Below are positions 52,829 to 61,764 of a DNA stretch of 64,000 bases, piece after piece; positions within the stretch are counted from its first letter, which is position 1; every line of letters begins with the position of its first letter. Below the pieces are notes generated by a model, which ran no database searches, was not told the DNA's origin, and saw only the letters and a program-made list of their open reading frames with translations. The DNA lies in assembly GCA_945863885.1 (NCBI GenBank), contig CAMAZY010000006.1, positions 27,841 to 91,840 on the forward strand. Direction: 5' to 3'. Source of the DNA: an uncultured Clostridia bacterium (GTDB lineage Bacteria > Bacillota > Clostridia > Oscillospirales > Acutalibacteraceae). A program made the translations under genes and the position numbers.

Positions 52829-53329
52829 TTGTCACAGCTTAATATCGTGCTCGTTGAGCCGCAAATTCCGCAGAACACGGGAAACATCGCAAGAACCTGC
52901 GCCGCAACGGGAGCAAGACTTCATCTTGTCAAGCCCATGGGCTTTACCGTTGACGATAAAAAGCTCAAAAGAGCGGGACTTGATTACTGGTATCTTCTCG
53001 ACATCACCTATTATGACTCGCTTTCCGATTTTTTCGACAAGAATCAGAACGGTAATTTCTTTTATTTTACGACGAAAGGACGCAATCTTTATTCGGACGC
53101 CGAATACCCCGATAATGCGTATCTCGTTTTCGGCCGGGAAGATGCGGGACTGCCCGAAGAATTGCTCAAAGCCAATCCCGATTCCTGCGTCCGGCTTCCG
53201 ATGATCGACGAAGCGAGAAGCCTCAACCTTTCGAACACCGTCGCCGTCGGGGTCTATGAAGTATTAAGACAGTGGGGCTTTCCCGAACTGAAAGAAAAAG
53301 GCGAGCTTGCAAGACTCAAGTGGGATTGA
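52829..53329 (+). CDS. trmL: tRNA (cytidine/uridine-34 2'-O)-methyltransferase
   Basis: 166 residues of the SPOUT knot family: VLVEPQIPQNTGNIARTCAA at the N-terminus, VFGREDAGLP (motif 2) and RLPMIDEARSLNLSNTVAVG (motif 3). It methylates the wobble base ribose of Leu tRNAs using SAM. TTG 52829 follows GGTGGTGATAA; the longer frame begins within the promoter region. The metallophosphoesterase gene follows. Confidence 0.93.
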   Translation: MSQLNIVLVEPQIPQNTGNIARTCAATGARLHLVKPMGFTVDDKKLKRAGLDYWYLLDITYYDSLSDFFDKNQNGNFFYFTTKGRNLYSDAEYPDNAYLVFGREDAGLPEELLKANPDSCVRLPMIDEARSLNLSNTVAVGVYEVLRQWGFPELKEKGELARLKWD

Positions 53330-53363
53330 GGAAAACGACTATCTGTACTACAGGAGAATGCTT

Positions 53364-54668
53364 ATGCCGAAAACCGATACTGCCGCAACAAAAACATCAG
53401 TCGACGAAAACAAGGAGCGTAAGAGAACCGGACGAAAGAAAAGAAGCAAAAGATTTTTAAAGGCTCTTTGCGTTTTTCTGTGTTTTCTTGTTTGCTTTAT
53501 CGCCGTCACAACCGCCGTAACCGTCGTCGGGGACAGAAAGAATTTAGAAAAGATCCGTACGATTCCCTCTGCGTCGTCCGAAACCGCATTAAAACCGGAA
53601 AAGGACGAAAACGGATACTGGACTTTCACAACCGATAAGCCGTTTAAAATTCTTCAGCTTACGGATATCCATATCGGCGCAGGATGGATGAGTCTGAAAA
53701 AAGACGCACAGGCTTTCAACGCCGTCGCCGCAATGGTCACCGCCGAAAAGCCCGATCTTGTTATCGTGACCGGCGACATATCCTATCCCGTTCCCTTTCA
53801 GTCCGGCACGTTCAACAACAAGTCTTCCGCAAAGCTTTTCGCCGCCTTGATGGAACAGCTCGGGGGCTGTTGGACGGTGGCTTTCGGCAACCACGACGCC
53901 GAAGCGTACAGCTATTATTCACGCGACGAAATCGGCGACTTTTATGAAAGCGAAGAATTTTCGCATTGTCTTTTTGAAAAAGGGCCGGACGAGGTTGACG
54001 GTATCGGTAATCAGATCATCAACATCAAAAACTCCGCCGGTCTGATTACGCAAAGTATTTTTATTTTCGACAGCCATTCGTATACCGATAACGATCCGCT
54101 CGGGATTCGTTGGAAGTACGACAACATTCATGAAAACCAGATTGAATGGTACAGCGACTCCCTTGACAGGCTGAACGAACAGAACCGAAAGGTTTCAGAA
54201 GCCAGCGCATCAGATATCAACTCACTTGCGTTTTTCCATATTCCTCCTGCCGAAATGAGAAAAGCATGGAACGAATATTCCGCAAACGGATATCGGGACA
54301 CCGAAAACGTCAGACTGATTTACGGCTTTGCGGACGGCAACGGAAAAATGGTCTTTTGTCCGGTTCATGACGACAATCTGATTGAAACCATGCTCGAAAA
54401 AGACAGCACAAAAGGCGTTTTCTTCGGCCACGACCATAAAAACTGTCTTTCCTTTGACTACCGCGGAATCCGACTTTCCTACGCAATGAGTATCGACTAT
54501 CTTGCCATTCCCGGAATCGGAAGAATCGGGGCGCAAAGAGGCTGTACAGTCATTACCGTCAATCCGGACGGTTCGTTTGACAGCCGGAACGAAAACTACT
54601 ATCAGGATAAATATCCCACTGTTTTTGAAAAAGAATCCGTAAAGATCCAGGAGGTAACCTATGAGTGA
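53364..54668 (+). CDS. Membrane-anchored metallophosphoesterase
   Basis: 434 residues from ATG 53364, after AGGAG. A basic N-terminus (RKRTGRKKRSKRF) leads to a membrane helix (ALCVFLCFLVCFIAVTTAVTV), so the catalytic domain is outside. The calcineurin-like metal motifs are all there: TDIHIG, VTGDISY, GNHDAE and GHDHKN. The substrate is unknown; the family spans nucleotidases, phosphodiesterases and teichoic-acid or lipid phosphatases. Its stop overlaps the next gene by 8 bases. Confidence 0.85.
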   Translation: MPKTDTAATKTSVDENKERKRTGRKKRSKRFLKALCVFLCFLVCFIAVTTAVTVVGDRKNLEKIRTIPSASSETALKPEKDENGYWTFTTDKPFKILQLTDIHIGAGWMSLKKDAQAFNAVAAMVTAEKPDLVIVTGDISYPVPFQSGTFNNKSSAKLFAALMEQLGGCWTVAFGNHDAEAYSYYSRDEIGDFYESEEFSHCLFEKGPDEVDGIGNQIINIKNSAGLITQSIFIFDSHSYTDNDPLGIRWKYDNIHENQIEWYSDSLDRLNEQNRKVSEASASDINSLAFFHIPPAEMRKAWNEYSANGYRDTENVRLIYGFADGNGKMVFCPVHDDNLIETMLEKDSTKGVFFGHDHKNCLSFDYRGIRLSYAMSIDYLAIPGIGRIGAQRGCTVITVNPDGSFDSRNENYYQDKYPTVFEKESVKIQEVTYE

Positions 54669-55155
54669 ATTTCAGATTAAACGGTATCAGACCGATATCA
54701 AATCTGCCCAGGGCGCAATAGCCATGTCGTTGATTCTCACGCTGATTTACATCATCAAAGCGTTTGTTTCCGGCAATCTTCATTTTTATTTCAGCCTTTA
54801 CACCGTTGAATTTTTCTTAAAGTATTCTGCCTTTTTCCCCGAGTTCAGGGGTGAATTTCCGAAAGCGGCGGCGGTTGCCGTTATCCTTGTTTTCTTTGTT
54901 CTTGCCATCGTGCTGACGGTTCTGTCGCAAAAAAAGCCGATCTTTCTTTTCGGCTGTCTTGCCATATATGGCTTTGACACCGTTTTCATGCTCATCGGTA
55001 AGCTTTCGGGCTTCTTTTCGCCCGTCTGCCAATCGGAATTCATTGACGTTATTGTGCATGCTTTTATTCTGACTTTTCTTATTATGGGTGTAATCGGATA
55101 CAAAAAGCTCGGCGCTTCAAAGCCCGAAAACGAAATAATTGTAAAAAAATCATGA
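54661..55155 (+). CDS. Four-helix membrane protein, unknown
   Basis: 164 residues with four membrane helices (GAIAMSLILTLIYIIKAFV, AAAVAVILVFFVLAIVLTVL, LFGCLAIYGFDTVFMLIG, VIVHAFILTFLIMGVIG). The family is not recognised. It overlaps the metallophosphoesterase by 8 bases, so translation is coupled and the two may work together at the membrane. Confidence 0.65.
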   Translation: MSEFQIKRYQTDIKSAQGAIAMSLILTLIYIIKAFVSGNLHFYFSLYTVEFFLKYSAFFPEFRGEFPKAAAVAVILVFFVLAIVLTVLSQKKPIFLFGCLAIYGFDTVFMLIGKLSGFFSPVCQSEFIDVIVHAFILTFLIMGVIGYKKLGASKPENEIIVKKS

Positions 55156-55243
55156 ATTATATCTTGCTTATATTCTGATTTGTAACTAACAATTAAAAGG
55201 CACAAGCTATAATAAAAGCAGCAAGATAAAGGAGGTTTCTTTT

Positions 55244-55753
55244 ATGAAAAAGTTTATAGCAGTATTTCTTTCATTACTTTGTATTTTCTCGGTCTTCGGG
55301 ATCACCGCTTCGGCAAAGGGCACATTTGACGATATCAGCGAAATTATCGGCGAGGACGAAGGCTTCTTGTACGGCATTTTGTATCAAAACGAAACCGCAA
55401 GCGGCGTTTCCATGATGTATCAGCCCAACCCCAGCATCAAGGTTGACGGTCCGGGCTATGTCACGGTTACAAGAGACACGCCGATCGCAGTTGACCATGA
55501 ATTCGTTTGCTGGCAGGACAAGGAAGGCAACCTTTATTACGAAGGCGACAAGATTTACGTCGACGGCCAGGTAACGCTCTATGCTGTCTGGACCGAAAAA
55601 ACAGACAATCTTCCCCGTGTTATCCGTGTCATTCAGACCGCTATTCTGACGCTTCAGAGACTGGTTCAGAAGCTTCTCGGCGTTTTCCAGGACATTCAGG
55701 ATTTTGAAAGCGAATACTTTACGACCACTGACGTTGAAGCAACAATTGCTTAA
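55244..55753 (+). CDS. Small secreted protein with InlB-type repeat
   Basis: 169 residues. A signal peptide (KKFIAVFLSLLCIFSVFGIT ending ASA-KG) precedes about 70 residues resembling one Listeria-Bacteroides (flg_new) repeat, VTRDTPIAVDHEFVCWQDKE ... VTLYAVWTE. An amphipathic helix (RVIQTAILTLQRLVQKLLGV) follows, reminiscent of the C-terminal helix of the DUF4091 protein at the window start. AAGGAGGT precedes the ATG. A terminator lies after it. The function is unknown; cell-surface or host adhesion roles are only a guess. Confidence 0.65.
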   Translation: MKKFIAVFLSLLCIFSVFGITASAKGTFDDISEIIGEDEGFLYGILYQNETASGVSMMYQPNPSIKVDGPGYVTVTRDTPIAVDHEFVCWQDKEGNLYYEGDKIYVDGQVTLYAVWTEKTDNLPRVIRVIQTAILTLQRLVQKLLGVFQDIQDFESEYFTTTDVEATIA

Positions 55754-55765
55754 ATGAATCGAAAA

Positions 55766-55797
55766 TTTTCGGCGTTCTTTGCGGAGCGCCGATTTTT
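55766..55797 (+). terminator. Terminator after the small secreted protein gene
   Basis: TCGGCGTTC / GAGCGCCGA with a TTTGCG loop, followed by TTTTTT. Confidence 0.85.
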
Positions 55798-55927
55798 TAC
55801 TACTTTTAATTCTATCTCACTCTTATTTTAACAAACGCTTCTATAATTGGTAACAAGGTATATTTCCCGTCTGCTTTGGCAAAATAAATTCCGGAATTCA
55901 ATGCTATTTCGGAAAGGTTTGCTGATA

Positions 55928-57376
55928 ATGAAAAACAGTACGGAAACAAGACCGTTCGGTGCCAGAGATAAAATAGGCTATTTATTCGGGGACTTCGGAA
56001 ACGACTTTACCTTTATTCTTTCCTCGTCGTTTCTGATGAAGTTTTATACCGACGTCATGGGTGTGTCGGGTGCGGTAGTCGGCGCAATCATGATGATTGC
56101 CCGTTTCGTTGACGCTTTTACCGATGTCGCCATGGGCAGAATCTGCGACAGAAGCCGTCAGACACCCGAGGGGAAATTCCGCCCGTGGATCAAAAGAATG
56201 TGTGTTCCCGTTGCGCTCGCCTCGTTTCTGATTTATCAAAGCGGGCTGTCGGGACTTCCCTACGGCGCAAAGGTCGCCTATCTTTTCGTGACGTATATTC
56301 TTTGGGGCTCGGTTTTTTATACCTCGATCAATATCCCCTACGGCTCGATGGCAAGCGCCATTTCCGCTTTTCCCTGTGACCGTCAGTCGCTTTCGACTTA
56401 CCGGACGATGGGCGGTATGTTCGCCGGTTTAGTTGTAACCGCCGGTATTCCTCTTGTCGCCTATCAGAAAGACGAAGCACTCGGAATTGATGTGATTATC
56501 GGAAACCGCTTCACGCTGATTGCCGGCGTTTTCTCCGTGCTTGCCGTTATCTGTTATCTTCTTTGCTATTCGCTGATCCGAGAACGGGTCGTAAGCGTCA
56601 CGTCCGAACAGCTTCAGGCAGAAAACAGCGTCGGAAGAATGCTAAAAAATGCGTTTCAAAACCGTGCGCTGATTTCGATTATCTTCGCTTCCATCGTCAT
56701 GCTCATGTCTCAGCTTACGATGCAGCAGATGGCAAACTACGTCTATCCGATCACCTATTCGAGCGCAAAAATGCAGTCGGCGTCAACGCTTCTGATGGGC
56801 GGCGGCATGGCGGTCTCCGCCGTATTGGCAAAGCCGCTTGCGGGTAAATTCGGCAAGGCGGAAATCAGCGTCGTGTCCAATCTTTTCGCCGGCATCATGA
56901 CATTGATCTTATACTTTTTAAGACCGCAGAGCGTCGTTGTCTATATGCTGTTCCAGACGCTCGTATGGCTCGGTCTCGGCGTATTTTCTATGGTCACCTG
57001 GGCGCTCATCACGGACGTTATCGACTATTCGGAAATCAAAAACGGAATCCGGGAGGACGGTTCGGTTTATGCGCTGTACTCGTTTGCAAGAAAGCTCGGG
57101 CAAGCGGCGGCTTCGGGGATTTCCGGCGGACTGCTGACCGCAATCGGCTACACAACGCCCGACAAGGTCACGCCCGAAATCAAGCGGGGCATTTTCGATA
57201 TCTCCACGCTCGTCCCGGCTATCGGTCTGATCCTTCTTGCGCTGATACTCTGGTTCTGGTATCCGCTGAAGAAAAAGCAGGTCGACGAAAACGTGAGAAT
57301 CTTAAGCGAAAAGAGAGCAAAAAGCACGGACGGGGAAAATCATGACAACAACAATCCGAAAGGAGACGCAACATGA
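55928..57376 (+). CDS. GPH-family glycoside/sodium symporter
   Basis: 482 residues with 12 membrane helices. IGYLFGDFGNDFTFILSSSF and FVDAFTDVAMGRICDRS match the MelB/XylP (glycoside-pentoside-hexuronide) family, which carries sugars with Na+ or H+. ATG 55928 follows GGAAAGG. Its stop overlaps the GH2 glycosidase start (ATGA), so the carried substrate is probably the beta-galactoside or beta-glucuronide that the enzyme cleaves. Confidence 0.9.
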   Translation: MKNSTETRPFGARDKIGYLFGDFGNDFTFILSSSFLMKFYTDVMGVSGAVVGAIMMIARFVDAFTDVAMGRICDRSRQTPEGKFRPWIKRMCVPVALASFLIYQSGLSGLPYGAKVAYLFVTYILWGSVFYTSINIPYGSMASAISAFPCDRQSLSTYRTMGGMFAGLVVTAGIPLVAYQKDEALGIDVIIGNRFTLIAGVFSVLAVICYLLCYSLIRERVVSVTSEQLQAENSVGRMLKNAFQNRALISIIFASIVMLMSQLTMQQMANYVYPITYSSAKMQSASTLLMGGGMAVSAVLAKPLAGKFGKAEISVVSNLFAGIMTLILYFLRPQSVVVYMLFQTLVWLGLGVFSMVTWALITDVIDYSEIKNGIREDGSVYALYSFARKLGQAAASGISGGLLTAIGYTTPDKVTPEIKRGIFDISTLVPAIGLILLALILWFWYPLKKKQVDENVRILSEKRAKSTDGENHDNNNPKGDAT

Positions 57377-59604
57377 GAACAACAGTCAATATCAATCAGA
57401 AATGGGCTTTTACCAAGCGGACGGATTCGATTCCCGACAAGATTTACAACGACTGGGATTTCGTCAATCTTCCGCATACCTGGAACGCCATCGACGGTCA
57501 GGACGGCGGAGCGGACTATTATCGGGGCAAAGGCTGTTACGCAAAGAAAATCATCAAAGCCGAGCTGCCCGAGGCAGAACGGTACTACCTTGAAATCAAG
57601 GGCGCAAATTCGGTTTGCGAAGTCTATGTTGACGGAAAGCTTATCAAGTGTCATGAGGGCGGCTATTCGACTTTCCGGGTGAATCTGACGGATTCACTCA
57701 AAGCCGAAAGTCTTCTTGTCATCGTCTGCGACAACAGCGAAAACGATACGGTCTATCCGCAGATGGCGGACTTTACATTTTACGGCGGTCTTTACCGTGA
57801 CGTGAGCATTATCTGCGTGCCCGAGTCGCATTTTGAGCTTGAATATTACGGCACACCGGGGCTGAAGATCACCCCGACCGTAAACGGAAAAGATGCCGAA
57901 ATCGACTTCGAGGTCTATCTCATCAATCAGAATCCGGATAAGACGGTGCAGTACAGCATTCTTGACCGTGACGGCAAAATCGTCGGACAAAAAGAATCGT
58001 ATGAAAGCCGGGTTCACTTTACGATCCATGACGTTCACCTCTGGCACGGCCGAAAAGACCCGTATCTTTATACGGCGAAAGCCGAGCTTATTGAACACGG
58101 CAAGGTGATGGACGAAGTGCAGACCCGTTTCGGCGTCAGAAGCTTTGAAATTGACCCCGAAAACGGCTTTATTTTAAACGGCGAGGAATATCCGCTCCGG
58201 GGTGTATCCCGTCATCAGGACAGATGGGGCAAAGGCAACGCCCTTTCAAAAGAAGACCACAAGGAAGATATGGCACTGATATATGAGCTTGGCGCAACAA
58301 CGGTCAGGCTCGCCCACTATCAGCACGACGAATATTTTTACGACCTTTGCGACGAATACGGCCTTGTTGTCTGGGCGGAAATTCCGTACATCTCGAAGCA
58401 TATGCCGAAAGGAAGAGAAAACACCGTCTCGCAGATGAAAGAGCTGATACTGCAAAACTATAACCACCCGTCCATCGTGGTCTGGGGACTTTCAAACGAA
58501 ATCACCATGCAGGGAAGCGACGAGGATTTACTCGAAAACCACAGAATCTTAAACGATCTTGCCCACGAGCTTGACAAGACGAGACTGACAACCATCGCCT
58601 GCGTGTCTCCCTGCGACATCAACGACCCGTATATTAAAATTCCCGACGTAGTCTCGTACAACCATTATTTCGGCTGGTACGGCGGCGACGTCTCGATGAA
58701 CGGACCATGGTTTGACAAATTCCATGCCGCCCACCCCGACATCCCCATCGGGTGCAGTGAGTACGGCTGCGAAGCGCTCAACTGGCATACTTCAAAGCCG
58801 ACACAGGGCGACTATACCGAAGAGTATCAGGCGTATTATCACGAAGAGCTGATTAAACAGCTTTACACAAGAAAATACCTGTGGGCAACGCACGTCTGGA
58901 ATATGTTCGACTTCGGTGCCGACGCAAGAAACGAGGGCGGCGAAAACGGTCAGAACCACAAGGGTCTTGTCACCTTTGACCGAAAGTACAAAAAGGATTC
59001 GTTTTACGCTTACAAGGCGTGGCTGTCCGACGTTCCGTTCGTCCATATCTGCGGAAAACGGTACGTCGAAAGAGCCGAGGGCACGACAAAAATCACCGTT
59101 TACTCGAATCAGAAAGAGGTCGAGCTTTTTGCGAACGGAAAGAGTCTCGGCAAAAAGGCAAGCGATGTGCATTTCTTCTACTTTGACGTGCCGAACAAAG
59201 GCGAAACGAAGCTTGTCGCCGTCGCCGGAGACGAAACAGACGAAAGCTTCATCAAAAAGGTCGATACGTTCAACGAAAAATACAGGCTCAAGGAAAAAGG
59301 CGCCGTTCTCAACTGGTTCGACATCATCGAGCCGGAAGGCTACTTCTCCTTAAACGACAGAATCGGCGATATTATCGCAACGCCCGCCGGAGCCTCCCTC
59401 TTTTCGTCGATTATGGCAAAGCTTACCGCCGGAAAAGGTGACAAGGGCTTTGCCGGCTTCGAAATGAGTCAGGACATGATGGGCATGCTGTCGGGCTTTA
59501 CCGTACTGCGGCTTTGCTCAATGCTCGGTATGATGAATATCGAGCTGACAAAAGAACAGCTTCTCGACATGAACGCACGGTTGAACAAAATCAAAAAGCC
59601 GTAA
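57373..59604 (+). CDS. Glycoside hydrolase family 2 enzyme
   Basis: 743 residues with the GH2 layout: jelly-roll sugar-binding domain (WDFVNLPHTWNAIDGQDGG), Ig-like domain, and TIM barrel. The acid/base is Glu376 in WGLSNEIT and the nucleophile Glu463 in GCSEYGCEAL. GVSRHQDRWGKGNALSK and DEYGLVVWAEIP are typical of beta-galactosidases; beta-glucuronidase is less likely as the NKG motif is not seen. With no signal peptide it acts on imported sugars. The last 80 residues form an extra helical domain (MGMLSGFTVLRLCSMLGM) without known function. Confidence 0.9.
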   Translation: MRTTVNINQKWAFTKRTDSIPDKIYNDWDFVNLPHTWNAIDGQDGGADYYRGKGCYAKKIIKAELPEAERYYLEIKGANSVCEVYVDGKLIKCHEGGYSTFRVNLTDSLKAESLLVIVCDNSENDTVYPQMADFTFYGGLYRDVSIICVPESHFELEYYGTPGLKITPTVNGKDAEIDFEVYLINQNPDKTVQYSILDRDGKIVGQKESYESRVHFTIHDVHLWHGRKDPYLYTAKAELIEHGKVMDEVQTRFGVRSFEIDPENGFILNGEEYPLRGVSRHQDRWGKGNALSKEDHKEDMALIYELGATTVRLAHYQHDEYFYDLCDEYGLVVWAEIPYISKHMPKGRENTVSQMKELILQNYNHPSIVVWGLSNEITMQGSDEDLLENHRILNDLAHELDKTRLTTIACVSPCDINDPYIKIPDVVSYNHYFGWYGGDVSMNGPWFDKFHAAHPDIPIGCSEYGCEALNWHTSKPTQGDYTEEYQAYYHEELIKQLYTRKYLWATHVWNMFDFGADARNEGGENGQNHKGLVTFDRKYKKDSFYAYKAWLSDVPFVHICGKRYVERAEGTTKITVYSNQKEVELFANGKSLGKKASDVHFFYFDVPNKGETKLVAVAGDETDESFIKKVDTFNEKYRLKEKGAVLNWFDIIEPEGYFSLNDRIGDIIATPAGASLFSSIMAKLTAGKGDKGFAGFEMSQDMMGMLSGFTVLRLCSMLGMMNIELTKEQLLDMNARLNKIKKP

Positions 59605-59624
59605 AGGTCAACAATTTTGTAAAC

Positions 59625-59657
59625 AAATGCCGCCGAAAGGATTTCCCTACGGCGGTA
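59625..59657. terminator. Terminator between convergent genes
   Basis: TGCCGCCG / CGGCGGTA stem with a 14-base loop, followed by ATTTTG; it serves the GH2 gene and perhaps the opposing 4Fe-4S gene. Confidence 0.7.
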
Positions 59658-59667
59658 ATTTTGATTG

Positions 59668-60555
59668 TTATTTTTGCTTTTCTTCGCTCTTTTTCTTTTT
59701 CAGCTTCACACTCGGGCAGATTGCGCCGTACGGACAAGCCTTGACGCAGTCACCGCAGCGGATACATTCGGGGTCGTTTGGCTTTTCGTAGACCTTGATG
59801 TCCATCTTGCACGCCTTTTGGCATTTTCCGCATTTTGTGCACTTGTCAGCATCAACCTTATAGCGGTAAAAAGCAATCGGATTAAAGACCGAATACACCG
59901 CTCCGAGCGGACAAAGATACCGGCAGAACGGACGGTAAACGACGACCGACAACAGAACAAGAAAAACAAGCACCGCCGTTTTCCATCCGAAAAGACCGCC
60001 GGCCGCCCCTCTGATTCCCTCATCGGCGGCGAATAGCGGAAGCGCACCGAACAGCGTCCCCGACGGACAGATATATTTACAAAACCACGGGCTTCCCTGC
60101 CCGATGATATCAAGAACCGTCAGCGGTAAAAGCACAACAAAAACAGCGAAGATGACATATTTTAAATATTTCAGCCATTTGTCGCCCGGAAGCTTTCTGA
60201 GCTTTTTCGGGAAAGGGATTTTATAAAGCAAATCCTGCACAAGTCCGAACGGACAAAGCCAGCCGCACACAAATCGTCCGAAAACGGCACCGAAAAACAT
60301 CAGAATGCCGGCAACGTAAAACGCAAATTTAAACTTCCGGTCGGACAGCACCGCCTGAAAAGAGCCTAAAGGACAGGAACCGAGAGCGCCCGGGCACGAA
60401 TAGCAGTTAAGACCCGGAACGCAGAAGCCTTTTGTTTTGCCCTTGAAAATCTTTCCGCCGAAAAAGCCGTAAATATAACCGTTGGTCACTGCGGTATAAA
60501 GAAGCTGAAATACCGTGCGTCCGTTTTCCTTAAGTTTTTTCAACATCTTAGCCAA
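59668..60555 (-). CDS. NapH-like membrane 4Fe-4S electron-transfer protein
   Basis: 295 residues with about five membrane helices. Cysteine clusters in the membrane part (CVPGLNCYSCPGALGSCPLG, CGWLCPFGL, CKYICPSGTL, CRYLCPLGA) are followed by a two-cluster ferredoxin domain (CTKCGKCQKACKMD and CIRCGDCVKACPYGAIC). The NapH/MauN/CcoG-like form passes electrons across or to the membrane. The start is either TTG 60555 or ATG 60546. It is the last gene of a cassette with the CXXC microprotein and the TlpA-like lipoprotein, probably supplying reductant to extracytoplasmic thiols. Confidence 0.85.
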   Translation of the reverse strand: MAKMLKKLKENGRTVFQLLYTAVTNGYIYGFFGGKIFKGKTKGFCVPGLNCYSCPGALGSCPLGSFQAVLSDRKFKFAFYVAGILMFFGAVFGRFVCGWLCPFGLVQDLLYKIPFPKKLRKLPGDKWLKYLKYVIFAVFVVLLPLTVLDIIGQGSPWFCKYICPSGTLFGALPLFAADEGIRGAAGGLFGWKTAVLVFLVLLSVVVYRPFCRYLCPLGAVYSVFNPIAFYRYKVDADKCTKCGKCQKACKMDIKVYEKPNDPECIRCGDCVKACPYGAICPSVKLKKKKSEEKQK

Positions 60556-60703
60556 TTCCGATACACTCCAGACAAATATTGACCGCTTTTTTCAGTACCA
60601 CGGCAATCTCGCCCCGCCATGCGCCGACCGCCATAAAAACAACGGCCAGAAGGACAACGGCAATCGCCGGTAAATTCGATTTAATAAAATTTTTCATGCT
60701 CAT
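60548..60703 (-). CDS. CD1871A-type CXXC microprotein
   Basis: 51 residues (49 if ATG 60697 is used). One membrane helix (AIAVVLLAVVFMAVGAW) is followed by GEIAVVLKKAVNICLECIGI then G. The ending ICLECIGIG is the hallmark of the CD1871A family of CXXC proteins in Clostridia. Its ATG overlaps the TlpA stop (ATGA) and its stop lies within 2 bases of the next gene's ATG, so it is clearly a translated member of the operon. The Cys pair could carry electrons between the other two proteins. Confidence 0.85.
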   Translation of the reverse strand: MSMKNFIKSNLPAIAVVLLAVVFMAVGAWRGEIAVVLKKAVNICLECIGIG

Positions 60704-61353
60704 TCCATCGACGCAAGAACGGCATCAATTTTCTCTTCCCAGCCGGCTTTATCCATCGCTCCGACAGTAGCCTTGCCGATAAAATTGCCCTCTCCGTCAA
60801 CAAAATACGTTGTCGGGAAAGCCGTCATGTTCGACAGAATTATACGACAGGAAGCAAAATCGGGCACGATATGAACATAATCGGCTCCGGTCTGCTGTGC
60901 AATATCCTTTGCGTCGTCGACTACCGCTGCATCAAGTTGCGAATCCTGATCGTAAACATCGGCGACAACACCGATAATCTGAACGCCTTTGTCCTGATAT
61001 TCCTTTGCGATTTCGCCAAGGTGCGGAAGCTCCTTGATGCAGGGAGAACAGAACGTGCCCCAGACATTGACGACGGTAAGCTTCGCATTCTTGAAAATTT
61101 CGCTGTCAGCGTCTTTTCCGTCGAGCGTCTGTCCCTTTAAGTATGCAAGGTCGCCCATGCCGGTCTGACCGGTCGGATCCTTTGTTGTCTGGACGGGAAT
61201 ATTTTGCTGTTCTTTGGTCGTGTCTGCTTCCTCAACATATGCCGTCGTGTTACCGGAAACGGACGGGTCGGCGGTATCCGATTCTGAACAGGCGGCAAGA
61301 CAGCCGCAAAGAAGCAAAACCAAAACCAGAAGCAGCGATACACGTTTTTTCAT
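60700..61353 (-). CDS. TlpA/ResA-like thioredoxin lipoprotein
   Basis: 217 residues from ATG 61353, after AAGGAGG. The lipobox CLAAC (Cys22) anchors it outside. A Thr/Asp-rich linker precedes an AhpC/TSA-thioredoxin fold with WGTFCSPC (Cys102 and Cys105) and the cis-Pro motif AFPTTYFVD. It should reduce or oxidise exported thiols, using electrons delivered by the downstream CXXC and 4Fe-4S proteins. Confidence 0.9.
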   Translation of the reverse strand: MKKRVSLLLVLVLLLCGCLAACSESDTADPSVSGNTTAYVEEADTTKEQQNIPVQTTKDPTGQTGMGDLAYLKGQTLDGKDADSEIFKNAKLTVVNVWGTFCSPCIKELPHLGEIAKEYQDKGVQIIGVVADVYDQDSQLDAAVVDDAKDIAQQTGADYVHIVPDFASCRIILSNMTAFPTTYFVDGEGNFIGKATVGAMDKAGWEEKIDAVLASME

Positions 61354-61402
61354 ATACAAAACCTCCTTGAATAAAACAGAATTCAAATTGTCTGTAACTT
61401 TC

Positions 61403-61431
61403 AGTATAGTGGATATAGCCCGACAAGTCAA
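61403..61431 (-). promoter_or_regulatory. Promoter of the redox cassette
   Basis: TTGACT and TATACT separated by 17 bases on the minus strand, about 50 bases before the lipoprotein ATG. Confidence 0.85.
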
Positions 61432-61533
61432 GACCCGAAGCCTCTTTTTCCCTTCAAAAATATCGCCTGCGCAGGCAACAAAAACGATTGATTTATAGGT
61501 CGGTATATGGTAAAATGAAGAAGTAAGATTTTC

Positions 61534-61742
61534 ATGAACACCGAAAACATGAAAACCAAGGAAGAGCTTAAGACAAACTGCGACACGGTTGTCTTGTCGC
61601 TCGGTTCATGACCCGATACCGAGCTTTCGAAAGAACTAAAAAGTGCGGCTTTAAGCCGATTGTGATCGGCGACTGCCTGAAAGTCGGAAGAATTGCCGAC
61701 GCCACCAAGGCGGCTTACGAAGCGGCGGTAAGCATCGAATAA
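61534..61742 (+). pseudogene. Remnant of NADH:flavin oxidoreductase C-terminus
   Basis: Translation gives KTKEELKTNCDTVVLSLGS, a stop (TGA, probably once CGA for Arg), PDTELSKELKS, then after a frameshift PIVIGDCLKVGRIADATKAA followed by YEAAVSIE and a stop. This is the NAD-binding end of old-yellow-enzyme/2,4-dienoyl-CoA-reductase type proteins (VxALGSRPNTEL ... GDCxxVGRIADAT). Only the last 65 or so codons remain; it is dead. The 180 bases from 61354 hold the promoter of the redox cassette. Confidence 0.75.
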
Positions 61743-61764
61743 TAAAAACCAAAAGGAGAATATA

